Assembly: GCA_947476065.1 (NCBI GenBank)
Contig: CANJPG010000003.1
Location: 21,476 to 85,475 of the forward strand
Origin: Fidelibacterota bacterium
GTDB taxonomy: Bacteria; Pseudomonadota; Alphaproteobacteria; Rhodospirillales; Rhodospirillaceae
DNA: 64,000 bases
Reading direction: 5' to 3'
Shown here piece after piece: positions 1 through 8,392 of the stretch (position 1 is its first letter; every line of letters begins with the position of its first letter). The translations under genes and the position numbers were made by a program. Under the pieces are notes generated by a model, which saw only the letters and a list, made by a program, of their open reading frames with translations, had not been told where the DNA came from and searched no databases.

Positions 1-1299
1 GGCGACAACGGCAAAACCTTTGCCGGCTTCGCCTGCGCGAGCGGCCTCGATGGTTGCATTCAGTGCGAGCAGATTGGTTTGTCCGGCGATATCATTAATC
101 AAATTGACGACGGTGCCGATCTTCGCGGCGGCGGCTTCCAGTCCGCGAACGGCCCGCGCTGCGGCTCCGGCTTCGGACACGGCCTTTCCGATGATCTCCT
201 TGGAATCCGTGACACGATGATTGATTTCGTGGAATGATGCCGAGAGTTCTTCGGTTGCTGCCGCCACGGTCTGAACGTTTTGCGTCGTCAGTTCGGCCGC
301 CGATGCAACCGAGTTCGCCTGCTGTTGGGTTTCTTCGGATGATTCCGCCATCGCTTGGGCGCTCACCTTCATCGCTTTCGCCGCAGCGGCGACATTTCTG
401 ACCAGTTGGCCCACGTTGCTCTCAAAGTCATCGGCCATGCCGAGGATGGCGTTTTTTCGTTCGGTATCGGCCTCACGTTTGATCTTTTCCTGTTCAATGC
501 CCATGGTGATGATCTTTTGGCTGTTCTGCCTGAAGACATCGAGTGCGGCTGCCATTTCACCGATTTCATCCCGTCGGTGGGCGCCGGGAATTTGAACGCG
601 CAGATCGCCCGCGGACAACTGTTCCATGGCCGTGCTTACGTGGGAAAGCGGGCGAACGAGGCCTGCGATGGCACCCACGGCGATGGCCCCTATCAATGCC
701 AGCATCAAGGCCGACACGCTCCAAATCACAGTCGTCAAAGTTCCGTTGTGACTTGCCGCGTACAGTTCCGTCTCCTTGGTAACCTTATCCGCGCGGCTCA
801 CCATCTGATCAACGACGGCGCGATGCTTTTCATACGCGGTCACGAGCTTTCCGTAGGCCACTTCAGCCTGTTTGAGATCGTTGCGAGCGAGTGCGGGAAG
901 GAATTCCTTTTCCACCTCCGCGAAAAACTGCTGCGCAAAGACATCGGAATCGCTAACGAGTTGCCTTTTTAAACCGGCATCAATGTCCTGTGCGCTCCAG
1001 TAGTCGTGGCGGTCCTGATAATCCTTATGCAGCTGCGCCAGCCGTTCGCGGTGTTTGTCGAGGTTTTCCGGATGTGATAGCGCCAGCGTGCTTTCAAGGT
1101 ATGCCTCGATGATGTAGGCCGGCGGCGGGAGAATATCTGCGGTAAGATCCTTCATCGCGACGATGCGCTCATACACCGGGCCTCCCACCTGCAGCTCCTG
1201 CAGGGCGTACATCGACGTTCCGGCAGATGCGAGGTAGCCCGCGATGACAACGAAGTTAAGCGCCACGGCCATGGTTGAAATCTTGAGATTGCCGAACAT
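1..1299 (-). CDS. Methyl-accepting chemotaxis protein (3' end cut off by window edge)
   Basis: Membrane chemoreceptor that would signal to CheA/CheW. The reverse strand reads open from ATG at 1299 to the window edge (433 codons, no stop). It has an N-terminal hydrophobic helix (about residues 5-28), an all-helical extracytoplasmic region of about 160 residues resembling a four-helix-bundle sensor, a second membrane helix (about 188-212), a HAMP region (about 213-265) and the start of the cytoplasmic signalling helices. The last residues contain the conserved hairpin-tip signature ([18 protein letters not shown]), so only the return helix and adaptation region are missing. A GGGAG lies 13 nt before the ATG, rather far. 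No che genes are visible nearby, so it is an orphan receptor here; its ligand cannot be inferred. Confidence 0.93.
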   Translation of the reverse strand, partial: MFGNLKISTMAVALNFVVIAGYLASAGTSMYALQELQVGGPVYERIVAMKDLTADILPPPAYIIEAYLESTLALSHPENLDKHRERLAQLHKDYQDRHDYWSAQDIDAGLKRQLVSDSDVFAQQFFAEVEKEFLPALARNDLKQAEVAYGKLVTAYEKHRAVVDQMVSRADKVTKETELYAASHNGTLTTVIWSVSALMLALIGAIAVGAIAGLVRPLSHVSTAMEQLSAGDLRVQIPGAHRRDEIGEMAAALDVFRQNSQKIITMGIEQEKIKREADTERKNAILGMADDFESNVGQLVRNVAAAAKAMKVSAQAMAESSEETQQQANSVASAAELTTQNVQTVAAATEELSASFHEINHRVTDSKEIIGKAVSEAGAAARAVRGLEAAAAKIGTVVNLINDIAGQTNLLALNATIEAARAGEAGKGFAVVA

Positions 1300-1542
1300 T
1301 AGCGTGCTTGTGCTCCCGCGTTATTGAAGTTCTGAGCAATATTGGGGGCGGAAAGCTTCCTTGGACCAGCTGCAAAAGGGGTGGGTGAACTATCTTTTGG
1401 TATAGGTCTGGCGGGGCTCCGCCATAGCCAAATGGGATGCCTCAAACCTTGGCTAGCGCTGCGGGGCGAGCAACGGCGCTATAGCCTGATCCCGCAGCGA
1501 GAAACTGCAGGTCAAATGCTTGTTCGGGCAGGGTGGGTAAGC

Positions 1543-1568
1543 GCCGGGCGCAGATTAGTGCGCCCGGC
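1543..1568 (-). terminator. Perfect 10-bp hairpin just downstream of the cytochrome/barrel gene
   Basis: GCCGGGCGCA and its exact reverse complement are separated by a 6-nt loop, starting 11 nt after the final stop codon of the leftward gene. There is no run of T on either side, so it is a 3'-end hairpin or weak terminator rather than a textbook intrinsic terminator. The rest of the 1300-1578 gap shows no gene. Confidence 0.45.
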
Positions 1569-1578
1569 AATACCGCCT

Positions 1579-2949
1579 TTAGAACGCCAGCCAGGCAAAC
1601 AGGAACAGCGTATTGTTGTCCGAGGCATTGCGTCCGGAGCCGTCGTAATTCAGCTTGGCGCCGTTGAACTTCGTGTAGCCAGTGTATTGCAGCCCTAGCC
1701 GCAGGTTGGCCCATGGGGCCAGCCAGGAGTCTGCCTTGCCGAAGGGCGTATAGGTGGCTTCGACAATGTATCCTGAGCTGTTCGGCCGCTGAGTCCTGCT
1801 GCCGCTAATGGGATCGGCCGCGAAGGTAACGGTGTCCACGCTGCCCCACGAGGTGAAGTAGCCGCCGGTCAGGCCATAGGTGCTGTCGAAGTAGTAGGCC
1901 ACGTTCGATTTGAACGTATTGAGCTTATTCGACGTATTGTTGGACAGACCCAGGGCTTCGCTTGCCGTCAGATGCTGGGATTCGCGGATGAACGTTCCGT
2001 TTGCGGTGATCGTCGAGCGCTCATCAATATCAAACTAATAGGAAAGATCGGCGCCGAGGTCCCGCAGATGATCGGTGCCCTCACTTTTGTCGCGGCCGGG
2101 ATAGACGTGGGCGTCGAGACCGAAGACACCAAGGGCGAAGTATTGGCTGCCGACTGTCTGCTGCAGCGAGGCGCGTGCGTAAGGTGCGGCGCCGTGAATC
2201 CGACTTTCATCGCTGGGGTTGATGCCTAACGTCGACTGGGCGGGCCGAGGCTGGGTGGCGTAGGCGCCGCCTTCGAGATAGAGAAAGTCGTCCCACATGC
2301 TGTATGCGGTCAGGCCGACGACCTGCTGTGCCAGGCCGCCGTCGATCAGCGTCGAAGCGCCAGGTGTCGGCGCAAACCCGGAGCTTTTGAAAGGATGACT
2401 CCAGGCCGGAGTCGTATTCCAAAGGTCTTGAACCGTGGGGTTGTTGTTCAGCGACACGCCATAGACGAGCGACTTTCCGCCGATCGAGCCCTGATCAGCG
2501 TATCGGATGTCGACGTTGTCGAGCCCAAACTTGCGCTCTATGCCGTCATAGGTGGCCTGAATGAAGGCCCCCAGCTTTGGCAGGATACGTCCGGCAAAGA
2601 AGACGCTGGTCTCGTCCACCGCCGCATTGTTGTTGTCGCCGAAGTGCGTTGCCGCGCCGCCCGCCTGGTCCTTCTTGGTATTGGTGAACGAGCTGATGAT
2701 CATGCCGGCCAGCGGCAGCGTATCCTGTTTGGGATCGCCCCAGACGTATCCATTGAGTTTGAATTGCCGCCCGAACTCCGTCAGGCGTGGGCCAAATCCG
2801 CCGACGTGACACGCCGTGCAGGGACTGCCGGTTTGCTGGGCGTAGCTAGGAAGTGCGGCGGCTGGAGTGCTTGTCATGAGGTTCAAGGCGAGTATGACAG
2901 CGACAGTCAACGAGGCGAGCGCGCCTCGACTTAAGTGATGTACGAACAT
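1579..2949 (-). pseudogene. Exported mono-haem cytochrome c / outer-membrane beta-barrel protein, interrupted by one amber codon
   Basis: The leftward frame starts at 2949 with a signal peptide (about residues 1-32), followed by one CxxCH haem site (CTACH) and a short GPRLTEFGRQFKLNGY segment seen in cytochrome-type outer-membrane proteins. The rest is beta-rich and alternates aromatic, Gly and Asn as barrels do. Codon 305 (2035-2037) is TAG. Reading past it, the same frame stays open for another 151 codons and ends in FAWLAF, the terminal Phe expected of an outer-membrane barrel. The intact product would be 456 residues. CAG (Gln) is one substitution away from the TAG. The gene is therefore either a recent nonsense pseudogene, a readthrough case, or a base-call error. 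Ligand and electron partner are unknown; no other cytochrome gene is adjacent. Confidence 0.8.
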
Positions 2950-3137
2950 AGAGCCCCTTTAGAAAATACGCGCGACGACCTTGTCAGCTATCGTCGATGC
3001 GTGTGGTAAGACGCGCGCGCTTACTAGCACGCGTGTGGACGACCAAATTGGTCTGCATCAATTGTTCGTGTGTTCTGACAGTCACGTAATCGAGCGGCCG
3101 CGTTTATGAGCGGCGTGTGATAATGCGCTGAGCTGCC

Positions 3138-3178
3138 AATGATAACGACGCGCTCGCCGCACACCTTTGATTATCATT
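3138..3178. promoter_or_regulatory. Inverted repeat AATGATAA...TTATCATT in the 306-bp gap upstream of the cytochrome/barrel gene
   Basis: The gap 2950-3255 holds no gene. It carries an exact 8-nt inverted repeat with a 25-nt spacer, and a further GATAATG at about 3119. GATAAT-type hexamers resemble Fur-box units, but spacing and distance (about 190 bp before the cytochrome/barrel start) are atypical, so regulation by iron is only a possibility. Confidence 0.2.
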
Positions 3179-3255
3179 CGCAGACGATGCGAGGTTCGCG
3201 CGCGGCAATGCCGACTAGACTCGGCAGATTTGTACCTCGGAGAAAAAACGAGCCC

Positions 3256-3675
3256 TTAGGCTTTTTTGGCCTCATCGATGCGACCTGCGGTCAGGCGCTT
3301 CACATGCAGCAGCAGGTCGTCGTAGGAATAGGGCTTGGGCAGGAACGTGCCGCCGTCGGCGAGAAAGCCGGGCAGGTCGGCGACGTCGACAAAACCCGAC
3401 GTGACGATGACGGCGACCTCGGGACAAGTCTTGCGGATCCACGCGGCCAGGCCGAAGCCGTTCATCTCGCCCGGCATGCTGACATCGGTGAGCATGATGT
3501 CGAATTGCTCGCCGGCGGCGACCAACGCCTGAACTTCGCGGGCATTGGCGGCCTCGAGAATGCGAAAGGAAAACTCGCGCAGAAACTCTGCCGCGGACAG
3601 GCGGATCATAATTTCGTCTTCGACGATCAGGACAGTCGCAGTTTCCTTAGGTGGTGCGGTTGTCACTTCGCTCAC
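3256..3675 (-). CDS. Single-domain response regulator (CheY-like receiver)
   Basis: A 139-residue protein that is essentially one receiver domain. It has the acidic pair near the N terminus (IVEDE), the phosphoacceptor Asp in MLTDVSMPG, the Thr/Ser position in IVTSGF, and the conserved Lys in LPKPYSYDDL. All catalytic residues are present, so it should accept phosphate from a histidine kinase. There is no output domain, so it probably acts by protein contact or as a phosphate shuttle. No cognate kinase gene is next to it. The gene sits alone, with about 300 bp of non-coding sequence on each side. Confidence 0.9.
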   Translation of the reverse strand: MSEVTTAPPKETATVLIVEDEIMIRLSAAEFLREFSFRILEAANAREVQALVAAGEQFDIMLTDVSMPGEMNGFGLAAWIRKTCPEVAVIVTSGFVDVADLPGFLADGGTFLPKPYSYDDLLLHVKRLTAGRIDEAKKA

Positions 3676-3973
3676 GCGGTGTTATCGCATTTGGGTGCTA
3701 TCGCATACGACTGGAGACCCCGCGTGGCAGGGTTTCGTTCGTCGTTCAGAAAAAATAAGCTCGTCCCTCCAGCGGCGCAAGCCGCGGTAAATACCTGTTC
3801 GCCTTTTAGCCAAGCTTCTGGGCCTATCTTCCACGGTGAGTAAGGTTTAAGACCCCTCTACCCGCTCATTCCGAGCGCGCAGCACGACCACACGTAATCT
3901 CGCGTTGATATCACTCTGGACGGGATGAGCGATCATCCCGCAACCATGCGTGTCGTCTCACCAGGAGTTGACG

Positions 3974-4144
3974 ATGGCCAAAAATCAAGAAGCCCACAAG
4001 ACCGGCGGCGGCATCGGCGGCGCGAAAAAGCGCGAGGGTAGCGCGGCCAAAAAGGCGCGGCGTACGTCCAACTTGGCCGCGCGCGCCGATGATAACCGCA
4101 GCCGTCAGAAGGGCAGCCATAGCGCGCCCAAAGCCAAGAAGTAA
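3974..4144 (+). CDS. Small basic Lys/Ala/Gly-rich protein of unknown function
   Basis: A 56-residue protein starting at ATG 3974, chosen because AGGAG lies 8 nt upstream; an in-frame ATG at 3950 lacks a ribosome site. The composition is strongly basic (Lys, Arg) with Ala, Gly and Ser and almost no hydrophobic residues, so it should be disordered and could bind nucleic acid, like histone-tail-like small proteins. No cysteine, signal peptide or membrane segment. I do not recognise a family. The upstream gap 3676-3973 shows no gene. Confidence 0.65.
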   Translation: MAKNQEAHKTGGGIGGAKKREGSAAKKARRTSNLAARADDNRSRQKGSHSAPKAKK

Positions 4145-4307
4145 GCGACGCTAACTGCGCCCACGAATATTTGCTCATTACCGCGATAACTGGCGGCGGC
4201 GTATTCGTGCGCCGGCTGCAATCAAGCACGGCACAGGAACAAAGCCTTTCATCATTCGTTTTTCGACAGTGCGCTCAATCCGCACTAACAATGAACAAGA
4301 GGCCACT

Positions 4308-4637
4308 ATGAAAAAGTCACTGATCTCGGCGATGATTGCGGCCGCGCTGCTGTCCAGCGGGGCTGTTTTCGCAGCTGCCGTCACCACGACAACGACGACG
4401 TGGACCGATGAACAAAGCAACATCATCCGCGAACACTCGACCATCAAGCACTACAGCTCTGTTACGGACCCAAAGCTGGAGACCCGCATCGGCGTGGAGC
4501 TGCCGCAGACCGTGACGCTGTACGATCTGCCCGAGACCATCAAAATCCAGGAACCCGGGCGCTACAGCTACGTCATCATCAACGACCATCCGGTCGTGGT
4601 CGAACGCAGCACGCGCCGTGTCATTCACAGCTGGTAA
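4308..4637 (+). CDS. Exported DUF1236-family protein
   Basis: 109 residues from ATG 4308 (AAGAGG 5 nt upstream); a longer in-frame start at 4269 would put 13 residues before the signal peptide and is less likely. A cleavable signal peptide (about residues 1-23, ending VFAAA) is followed by a Thr run and then the DUF1236 pattern: ELPQTVTLYDLPETI, a Tyr-rich strand, and a terminal VVVERSTRRVI segment. DUF1236 proteins are small periplasmic proteins common in alphaproteobacteria, of unknown function. No operon partner is evident. Confidence 0.82.
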   Translation: MKKSLISAMIAAALLSSGAVFAAAVTTTTTTWTDEQSNIIREHSTIKHYSSVTDPKLETRIGVELPQTVTLYDLPETIKIQEPGRYSYVIINDHPVVVERSTRRVIHSW

Positions 4638-4767
4638 TTCGACGCGCATAACGAAGCAGTGGCGGGGCGCGAGCTCCGCCACTTTGCTGACTGCCGATGG
4701 CGCAGAACGACAGACAGCCGTGCCAGGCGTTGCGTGATCTGTTCGCCGAACCCTCGGCGTCGTTAAT

Positions 4768-4900
4768 GTCCGTACAACTTTTGACTTTACTTTTTGGCCA
4801 AGGCGCGTATTTTGCGCGCCATGTCAAAATACATGTGCCAGCTACCGATCTATGGTTCGACGCCCCCGGAGGGCGCCTGAAGGTTCGCGCGCACGCGTAG
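4768..4900 (+). other. Structured leader-like region with possible short reading frames
   Basis: The stretch 4638-4985 has no conventional gene. Within it, 4802-4820 forms a 6-bp GGCGCG/CGCGCC hairpin, and a second small hairpin lies around 4859-4878. Two overlapping short frames are open: 4768-4900 (44 codons, ending 13 nt before the terminator stem) and 4821-4880 (19-residue peptide). Neither has a convincing ribosome site. Together with the terminator that follows, this could be an attenuator leader or a small RNA gene; I see no match to a riboswitch class that I know. Confidence 0.3.
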
Positions 4901-4913
4901 ATGATCCTGTTTT

Positions 4914-4951
4914 CAGGCCCCGCCGGTTTCCGACGGGGCCTGTTTCTTTTT
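4914..4951 (+). terminator. Strong rho-independent terminator
   Basis: CAGGCCCCG pairs perfectly with CGGGGCCTG (9 bp), and the inner CGG/CCG extends the stem to 12 bp around a TTT loop with one mismatch. TTTCTTTTT follows directly. This is the best intrinsic terminator in the window. It lies only 34 nt before the start codon of the downstream lipoprotein gene, so it either ends a short upstream transcript or attenuates that gene. Confidence 0.9.
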
Positions 4952-4985
4952 GCGCCCCGTCGTCGGCTTTTTTATGGAGACGACG

Positions 4986-5332
4986 ATGCGACCCTTCATT
5001 CCCAGAAACGCCGCGGCCCTCGGGAGGGGGCTTGCTGCCTGCCGGCGGCTTTTGTTCTGCTGACCGCCTGCGATGCCGGCGGCGCAGACTCACCGCAGGC
5101 TTGCCGCGATCATGTCAGTACACTCGCGGTGACTCGCGCTGCATACCGGCTCAATGTGCTGAGAGGCGCGGCCTTGCGCGTCGAGACGGGCGAGCGCGAG
5201 ATCGTCACGAAAGTTGGACGCTTCAGCGGCGACGACGTCGGAGACGCGCTGGCGAGGGCGGGCGAAGACCTGCGTGTGGCGCAGGAGGACTTGGACGCGA
5301 AGCTGCGGGCTTGCGAGGGCAGGGCGCGATGA
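4986..5332 (+). pseudogene. Small lipoprotein gene with an apparent 1-nt frameshift in a G run
   Basis: ATG 4986 has an ideal ribosome site (GGAG, 6-nt spacing), but its frame stops after 22 codons. A lipoprotein signal (hydrophobic stretch then lipobox LTAC, DAGG after the Cys) sits in another frame that has no start with a ribosome site and runs open to TGA 5332. Adding one G to the GGGGG run at 5026-5030 joins the two into a standard lipoprotein precursor of about 115 residues. The mature part is helical and charged, with two further Cys. Either the gene is broken or the sequence has a homopolymer error. Function unknown; not a family I recognise. Confidence 0.6.
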
Positions 5333-5337
5333 GTGCC

Positions 5338-6150
5338 CTATCGCGTCCAGATCAGCAGCTTGCCGCGCCAGTAGACGAACTCCTGGCCGTCCAGCTCCCA
5401 GGCGACCTCGCCTTCGCGCGGCATGAGCCGGCTGCCGATGCTTTCGTAGGCCCAGAAGCGGCCATGCCAGGGCAGCGGAATCATGCGGCCTTTGTCGGCA
5501 TAGGGGCGTGACTCGGCGCGGGCGTCTGTGATGAGGCCGTCGGCGTTCAAGGTGAAGGTAATCTCGGCACGGTCAGCGCCGCGCCCGGTGGCGACCTTGA
5601 GCGTCTGCGGATCGATGACGCTCCAGTCCAGGGAAGGATTGAGCAGGATCGCGTCGGGATTCCAGGGCAGCTCGGCCAGATAGCGCAGCATCTCGCCCCG
5701 GTTCATGTCGGCGTCGCCCAGCATATGCGCAATGGGGAAAATGCCGAGTAATTTGACGTCCAGTCCGCCACGGCCGTGGACGAAATAATCTGCGACGAGA
5801 ATGGCGCGGGCTGGGTTCATGGCGGCACGCCATAGGAATGCGGCGCTGCCGACACCGGCGATCTGGCTGGCGGTGAAGGCGGTGGGCTTGGCGCCAGGCG
5901 CCATCCACATCTCGCCTGACTGCGTGAACGCTACAACACCCGGCAGATCATCCGAGCGCGCGCCCAATTTTTGGGCCAGCGCCAGAACCTCCGCCGGCAG
6001 ATCGGCGCGAGGCAGGAGGCCTGTTTTGTCGGCGCGGATTTCAGCGGCAATGGCGTCCAGACGTGCGGTAAACCTATGCCTGACGTAGAACGCGCCCGCG
6101 CCCGCCAAAGCCATAGTCACCAAAAGGCCGATGAGGATTTTGGCCGCCAG
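5338..6150 (-). CDS. DUF6544/DUF6920-family protein with N-terminal membrane anchor
   Basis: About 270 residues with an N-terminal transmembrane helix (ILIGLLVTMALAGAGAFYV), then a soluble domain with family-type segments: QSGEMWMAPG, the FLWRAAM region, the VHGRGGLDVKLLGI region, and GEMLRYLAELPWNPDAIL. These match the DUF6544 type, probably extracytoplasmic and of unknown function. Start choice: the only codon correctly placed after a perfect AGGAGG (6-nt spacing) is CTG at 6150; there is no ATG or GTG before the membrane helix within reach of that site. The AGGAGG overlaps the stop codon of the upstream small membrane protein, so the two are probably co-transcribed. Confidence 0.75.
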   Translation of the reverse strand: MAAKILIGLLVTMALAGAGAFYVRHRFTARLDAIAAEIRADKTGLLPRADLPAEVLALAQKLGARSDDLPGVVAFTQSGEMWMAPGAKPTAFTASQIAGVGSAAFLWRAAMNPARAILVADYFVHGRGGLDVKLLGIFPIAHMLGDADMNRGEMLRYLAELPWNPDAILLNPSLDWSVIDPQTLKVATGRGADRAEITFTLNADGLITDARAESRPYADKGRMIPLPWHGRFWAYESIGSRLMPREGEVAWELDGQEFVYWRGKLLIWTR

Positions 6151-6160
6151 CGGTAGCCTC

Positions 6161-6328
6161 CTAGGTCTTGTTGCGCAATGCGCCGACAAGCCAAAGGATA
6201 AGCACAATCAGCAGCACCAGTCCAAGGGCGCCGCCGAGGCCCGGGCCGCCGTAAGAGTGGTAGCCGTAATAACCGCCGCCGCCGCCAAACAGCAGGACAA
6301 TGAGAATGACGATCAGAATCGGATTCAT
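6161..6328 (-). CDS. DUF3309-like small membrane protein
   Basis: 55 residues, two hydrophobic segments (NPILIVILIVLLLF-like start and LGLVLLIVLILWLVGAL near the end) joined by a Gly/Tyr-rich loop. This layout is typical of DUF3309 proteins, tiny inner-membrane proteins of unknown role in proteobacteria. Begins at ATG 6328 and ends 10 nt before the proposed CTG start of the DUF6544 gene, sharing its Shine-Dalgarno with the stop codon. Confidence 0.72.
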   Translation of the reverse strand: MNPILIVILIVLLFGGGGGYYGYHSYGGPGLGGALGLVLLIVLILWLVGALRNKT

Positions 6329-6435
6329 GGCGGGCCCTTGAAGAGGTTGTGACCGTCTTCACGTTAGCCGCCGTCCACCACCCTCAGTAGGCTCGGGATA
6401 TACTGAGGAGGGGACTTAATTGTACCTGGTACGAA

Positions 6436-6852
6436 TTAAATGGTCCGTGGCTTGGCCGGTGGCAGACGGGGCAGCAGCCAGAGCAACGCGACGCAGAATC
6501 CTTTGCAGCGGGGCAAGAGGATTCCGATGAGGATGATGGCTAGCGTCGGCCACATGATCTGCTCGACCCAAATCGGCACATCGAAGTTCCGTTGGAAGGT
6601 CCACATATTGGGGACCAGGATGTGCCCGACAATGAGAATGGTCAGCCAGGGCGGCATGTCCTCGGCGGCGATGTGGCCATAGGCCTCGCCGCAGTTGGTG
6701 CAATTGGGCACGACCTTGAGATAGCGGTGCAGAAGTTTGCCCTTGCCGCAGTGGGGGCAGCGCCCGAGGAAGCCGCGCATCAGGATCACCGCGCGCTCGC
6801 GCAGGCTGATGTCGGGGAGAATGGTTTCGGGGGCAGCTTCGAGCGCGGGCAT
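6436..6852 (-). CDS. DUF983-family membrane protein
   Basis: 138 residues. The N-terminal half has two CxxC pairs (CPHCGKGKL and CTNCGEAYG) typical of DUF983, likely a zinc-ribbon-like site, followed by two membrane helices (about residues 68-88 and 98-120). DUF983 proteins occur widely in alphaproteobacteria, sometimes near cytochrome oxidase genes, and their function is unknown. ATG 6852 is preferred; TTG 6861 in the same frame is possible. It lies 13 nt downstream of the DUF815 ATPase gene and is probably in one operon with it. Confidence 0.85.
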   Translation of the reverse strand: MPALEAAPETILPDISLRERAVILMRGFLGRCPHCGKGKLLHRYLKVVPNCTNCGEAYGHIAAEDMPPWLTILIVGHILVPNMWTFQRNFDVPIWVEQIMWPTLAIILIGILLPRCKGFCVALLWLLPRLPPAKPRTI

Positions 6853-6865
6853 GGTCTTCAACCTT

Positions 6866-7801
6866 TTACATCTTGCTCATATCAATACGCACTTTGAGAT
6901 CGCCGGCGATGGCCTGGATCAGCTGCCAGGCGACCCGGCCCGAGCGACCGCCGCGGGTCATGGCCCATTCGATGGCGCGGGCGCGCAGGTCGTCGGCTTC
7001 GAGCGGCAGCTTCAGCGCGCCCGCATAACCGGTGACGATCTCCAGGTAGGTGTCCTGGTCGAGGTTGTGGAAGCCCAACCACAAACCAAAGCGATCCGAG
7101 AGCGAGACTTTCTCCTCGACGGCTTCGCTGTCGTGGATGGCGGTCGCGCGTTCGTTCTCGATCATGCTGCGGGCGAGCATGTGGCGGCGGTTGGAGGTGG
7201 CGTAGAACACGACATTGGCGGGACGGCCTTCGAGGCCGCCTTCGAGCACGGCCTTCAGCGCCTTGTAGCTCTGATCTTCGCCCTCGAAGCTCAAGTCGTC
7301 GCAGAACAGCACGCATTGGCGCGGGGTGTCGCGCAGGCGGGCCAGCAGGCGGGGCAGGCTTTGGATGTCTTCGCGGTGGATTTCGACCAGGGCCAGGCGT
7401 TTGGCGCCCTTGCGGGTTTCGTTCACGGCGGCTTGCACGGCTTTGACCAGCGAACTTTTGCCGGCGCCGCGCGAGCCCCAGAGCAGGGCGTTGTTGGCGG
7501 GATAGCCTTCGGCATGTTGCTGGGTGTTGGCGAGCAGCTGTTCGGCCTGGCGCTCGATGCCTTTCAGCAGCCGCAGCGGCACCCGGGCGACGGAATTGAC
7601 GGGGGTCAGGTCGCCGCTTTCGGCGTGCCAGACAAAAGCGTCGCCGGCCAGATCGGCCGTCGGGGGCAGGGGCGGCGCGAGGCGTTCGAGGGCGCCTGCG
7701 ATGCGCTGTAACAGGGGCGCCAAGGGGTGCTTGGCAGCCGGCGTCGCGGGGTGCTTCGCTTGAGGCTTCGATGGGGCGCGTCTGGGTGCTTTTTTAGCCA
7801 T
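6866..7801 (-). CDS. DUF815-family AAA ATPase
   Basis: 311 residues. Basic, Pro/Lys/Ala-rich N terminus (about 1-25), then an AAA-type NTPase domain: Walker A GSRGAGKSS near residue 110, Walker B VLFCDDLSFE near 167, and a sensor-1-like ATSNRRH near 205. The segment with HDSEAVEEKVSLSDRFGLWLGF is characteristic of DUF815. Members are predicted cytoplasmic ATPases with no settled function. Divergent from the yajC operon, with a 186-bp shared upstream region. Confidence 0.9.
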   Translation of the reverse strand: MAKKAPRRAPSKPQAKHPATPAAKHPLAPLLQRIAGALERLAPPLPPTADLAGDAFVWHAESGDLTPVNSVARVPLRLLKGIERQAEQLLANTQQHAEGYPANNALLWGSRGAGKSSLVKAVQAAVNETRKGAKRLALVEIHREDIQSLPRLLARLRDTPRQCVLFCDDLSFEGEDQSYKALKAVLEGGLEGRPANVVFYATSNRRHMLARSMIENERATAIHDSEAVEEKVSLSDRFGLWLGFHNLDQDTYLEIVTGYAGALKLPLEADDLRARAIEWAMTRGGRSGRVAWQLIQAIAGDLKVRIDMSKM

Positions 7802-7891
7802 GATGCCGCGAAGCTAACAGATTGCCCCTGCTTGCGAAACCGCCTCGGCAGCCTTAAGTAGCAGGGCAGTCATGCATGGGGGTGATAACAT

Positions 7892-7919
7892 TTGCAAGAC
7901 GCCCCCGGCTGAGTATAGT
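7892..7919 (+). promoter_or_regulatory. Predicted sigma-70 type promoter for the yajC-secDF operon
   Basis: TTGCAA and TATAGT are separated by 16 bp, about 70 bp before the yajC start. The distance leaves a leader of roughly 60 nt ending in a clear AAGGAG ribosome site. Both hexamers are close to consensus in an otherwise GC-rich stretch. Confidence 0.55.
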
Positions 7920-7987
7920 CCGCCCTTTCCGGGGCCGAACCCCTCGTTTTTGCGTCTTTTGCGGCCATACCTATAAGGAGTACCCGG

Positions 7988-8344
7988 ATGCTGATTTCAG
8001 CGGCCTATGCGGCCGATGCCGGCGCGATGTCGGGCCAGGGCTTGATGCAGTTCGCCCCGCTCGTTCTGATCTTTATCGTCTTTTACTTCTTGCTCATCCG
8101 CCCGCAGCAGAAAAAGCTGAAGGATCACAGAGCGATGCTGGAGGCGGTCCGCCGCGGTGACCGGGTCGTGACCAACGGCGGCATCGTCGGTCTGGTGACC
8201 AAGGTGGTCGAAAACGACCGCGAACTCACCGTCGAGATCGCCGAAGGTGTGCGCGTGAAAGTCATGCGCGACATGATCTCGAGCGTGCTCGCCAAGACCG
8301 AACCGGTCTCCGACAAGGCCGAAAAAACCGACGAGAAGAAATAG
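7988..8344 (+). CDS. yajC: Sec translocon accessory subunit YajC
   Basis: 118 residues; one N-terminal membrane helix (about 22-40, ending in FYFLLIRPQQKK) and a cytoplasmic domain with the GDRVVTNGGIVG motif typical of YajC. It joins SecD and SecF as an accessory complex of SecYEG. Start ATG 7988 has AAGGAG 7-8 nt upstream. The C-terminal 20 residues are Lys/Glu-rich and probably disordered. It is first in the operon yajC-secD-secF-Mth938. Confidence 0.97.
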   Translation: MLISAAYAADAGAMSGQGLMQFAPLVLIFIVFYFLLIRPQQKKLKDHRAMLEAVRRGDRVVTNGGIVGLVTKVVENDRELTVEIAEGVRVKVMRDMISSVLAKTEPVSDKAEKTDEKK

Positions 8345-8392
8345 CCCGGCCCGGAGAAATCCAGACCGCCGGCAACAGGGATACCGCGCGCC

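Noticed and set aside
2035..2037. Genome-wide recoding of TAG
   Set aside because: Several genes here (yajC, sdhE, mfd) use TAG as a normal stop at the expected length.
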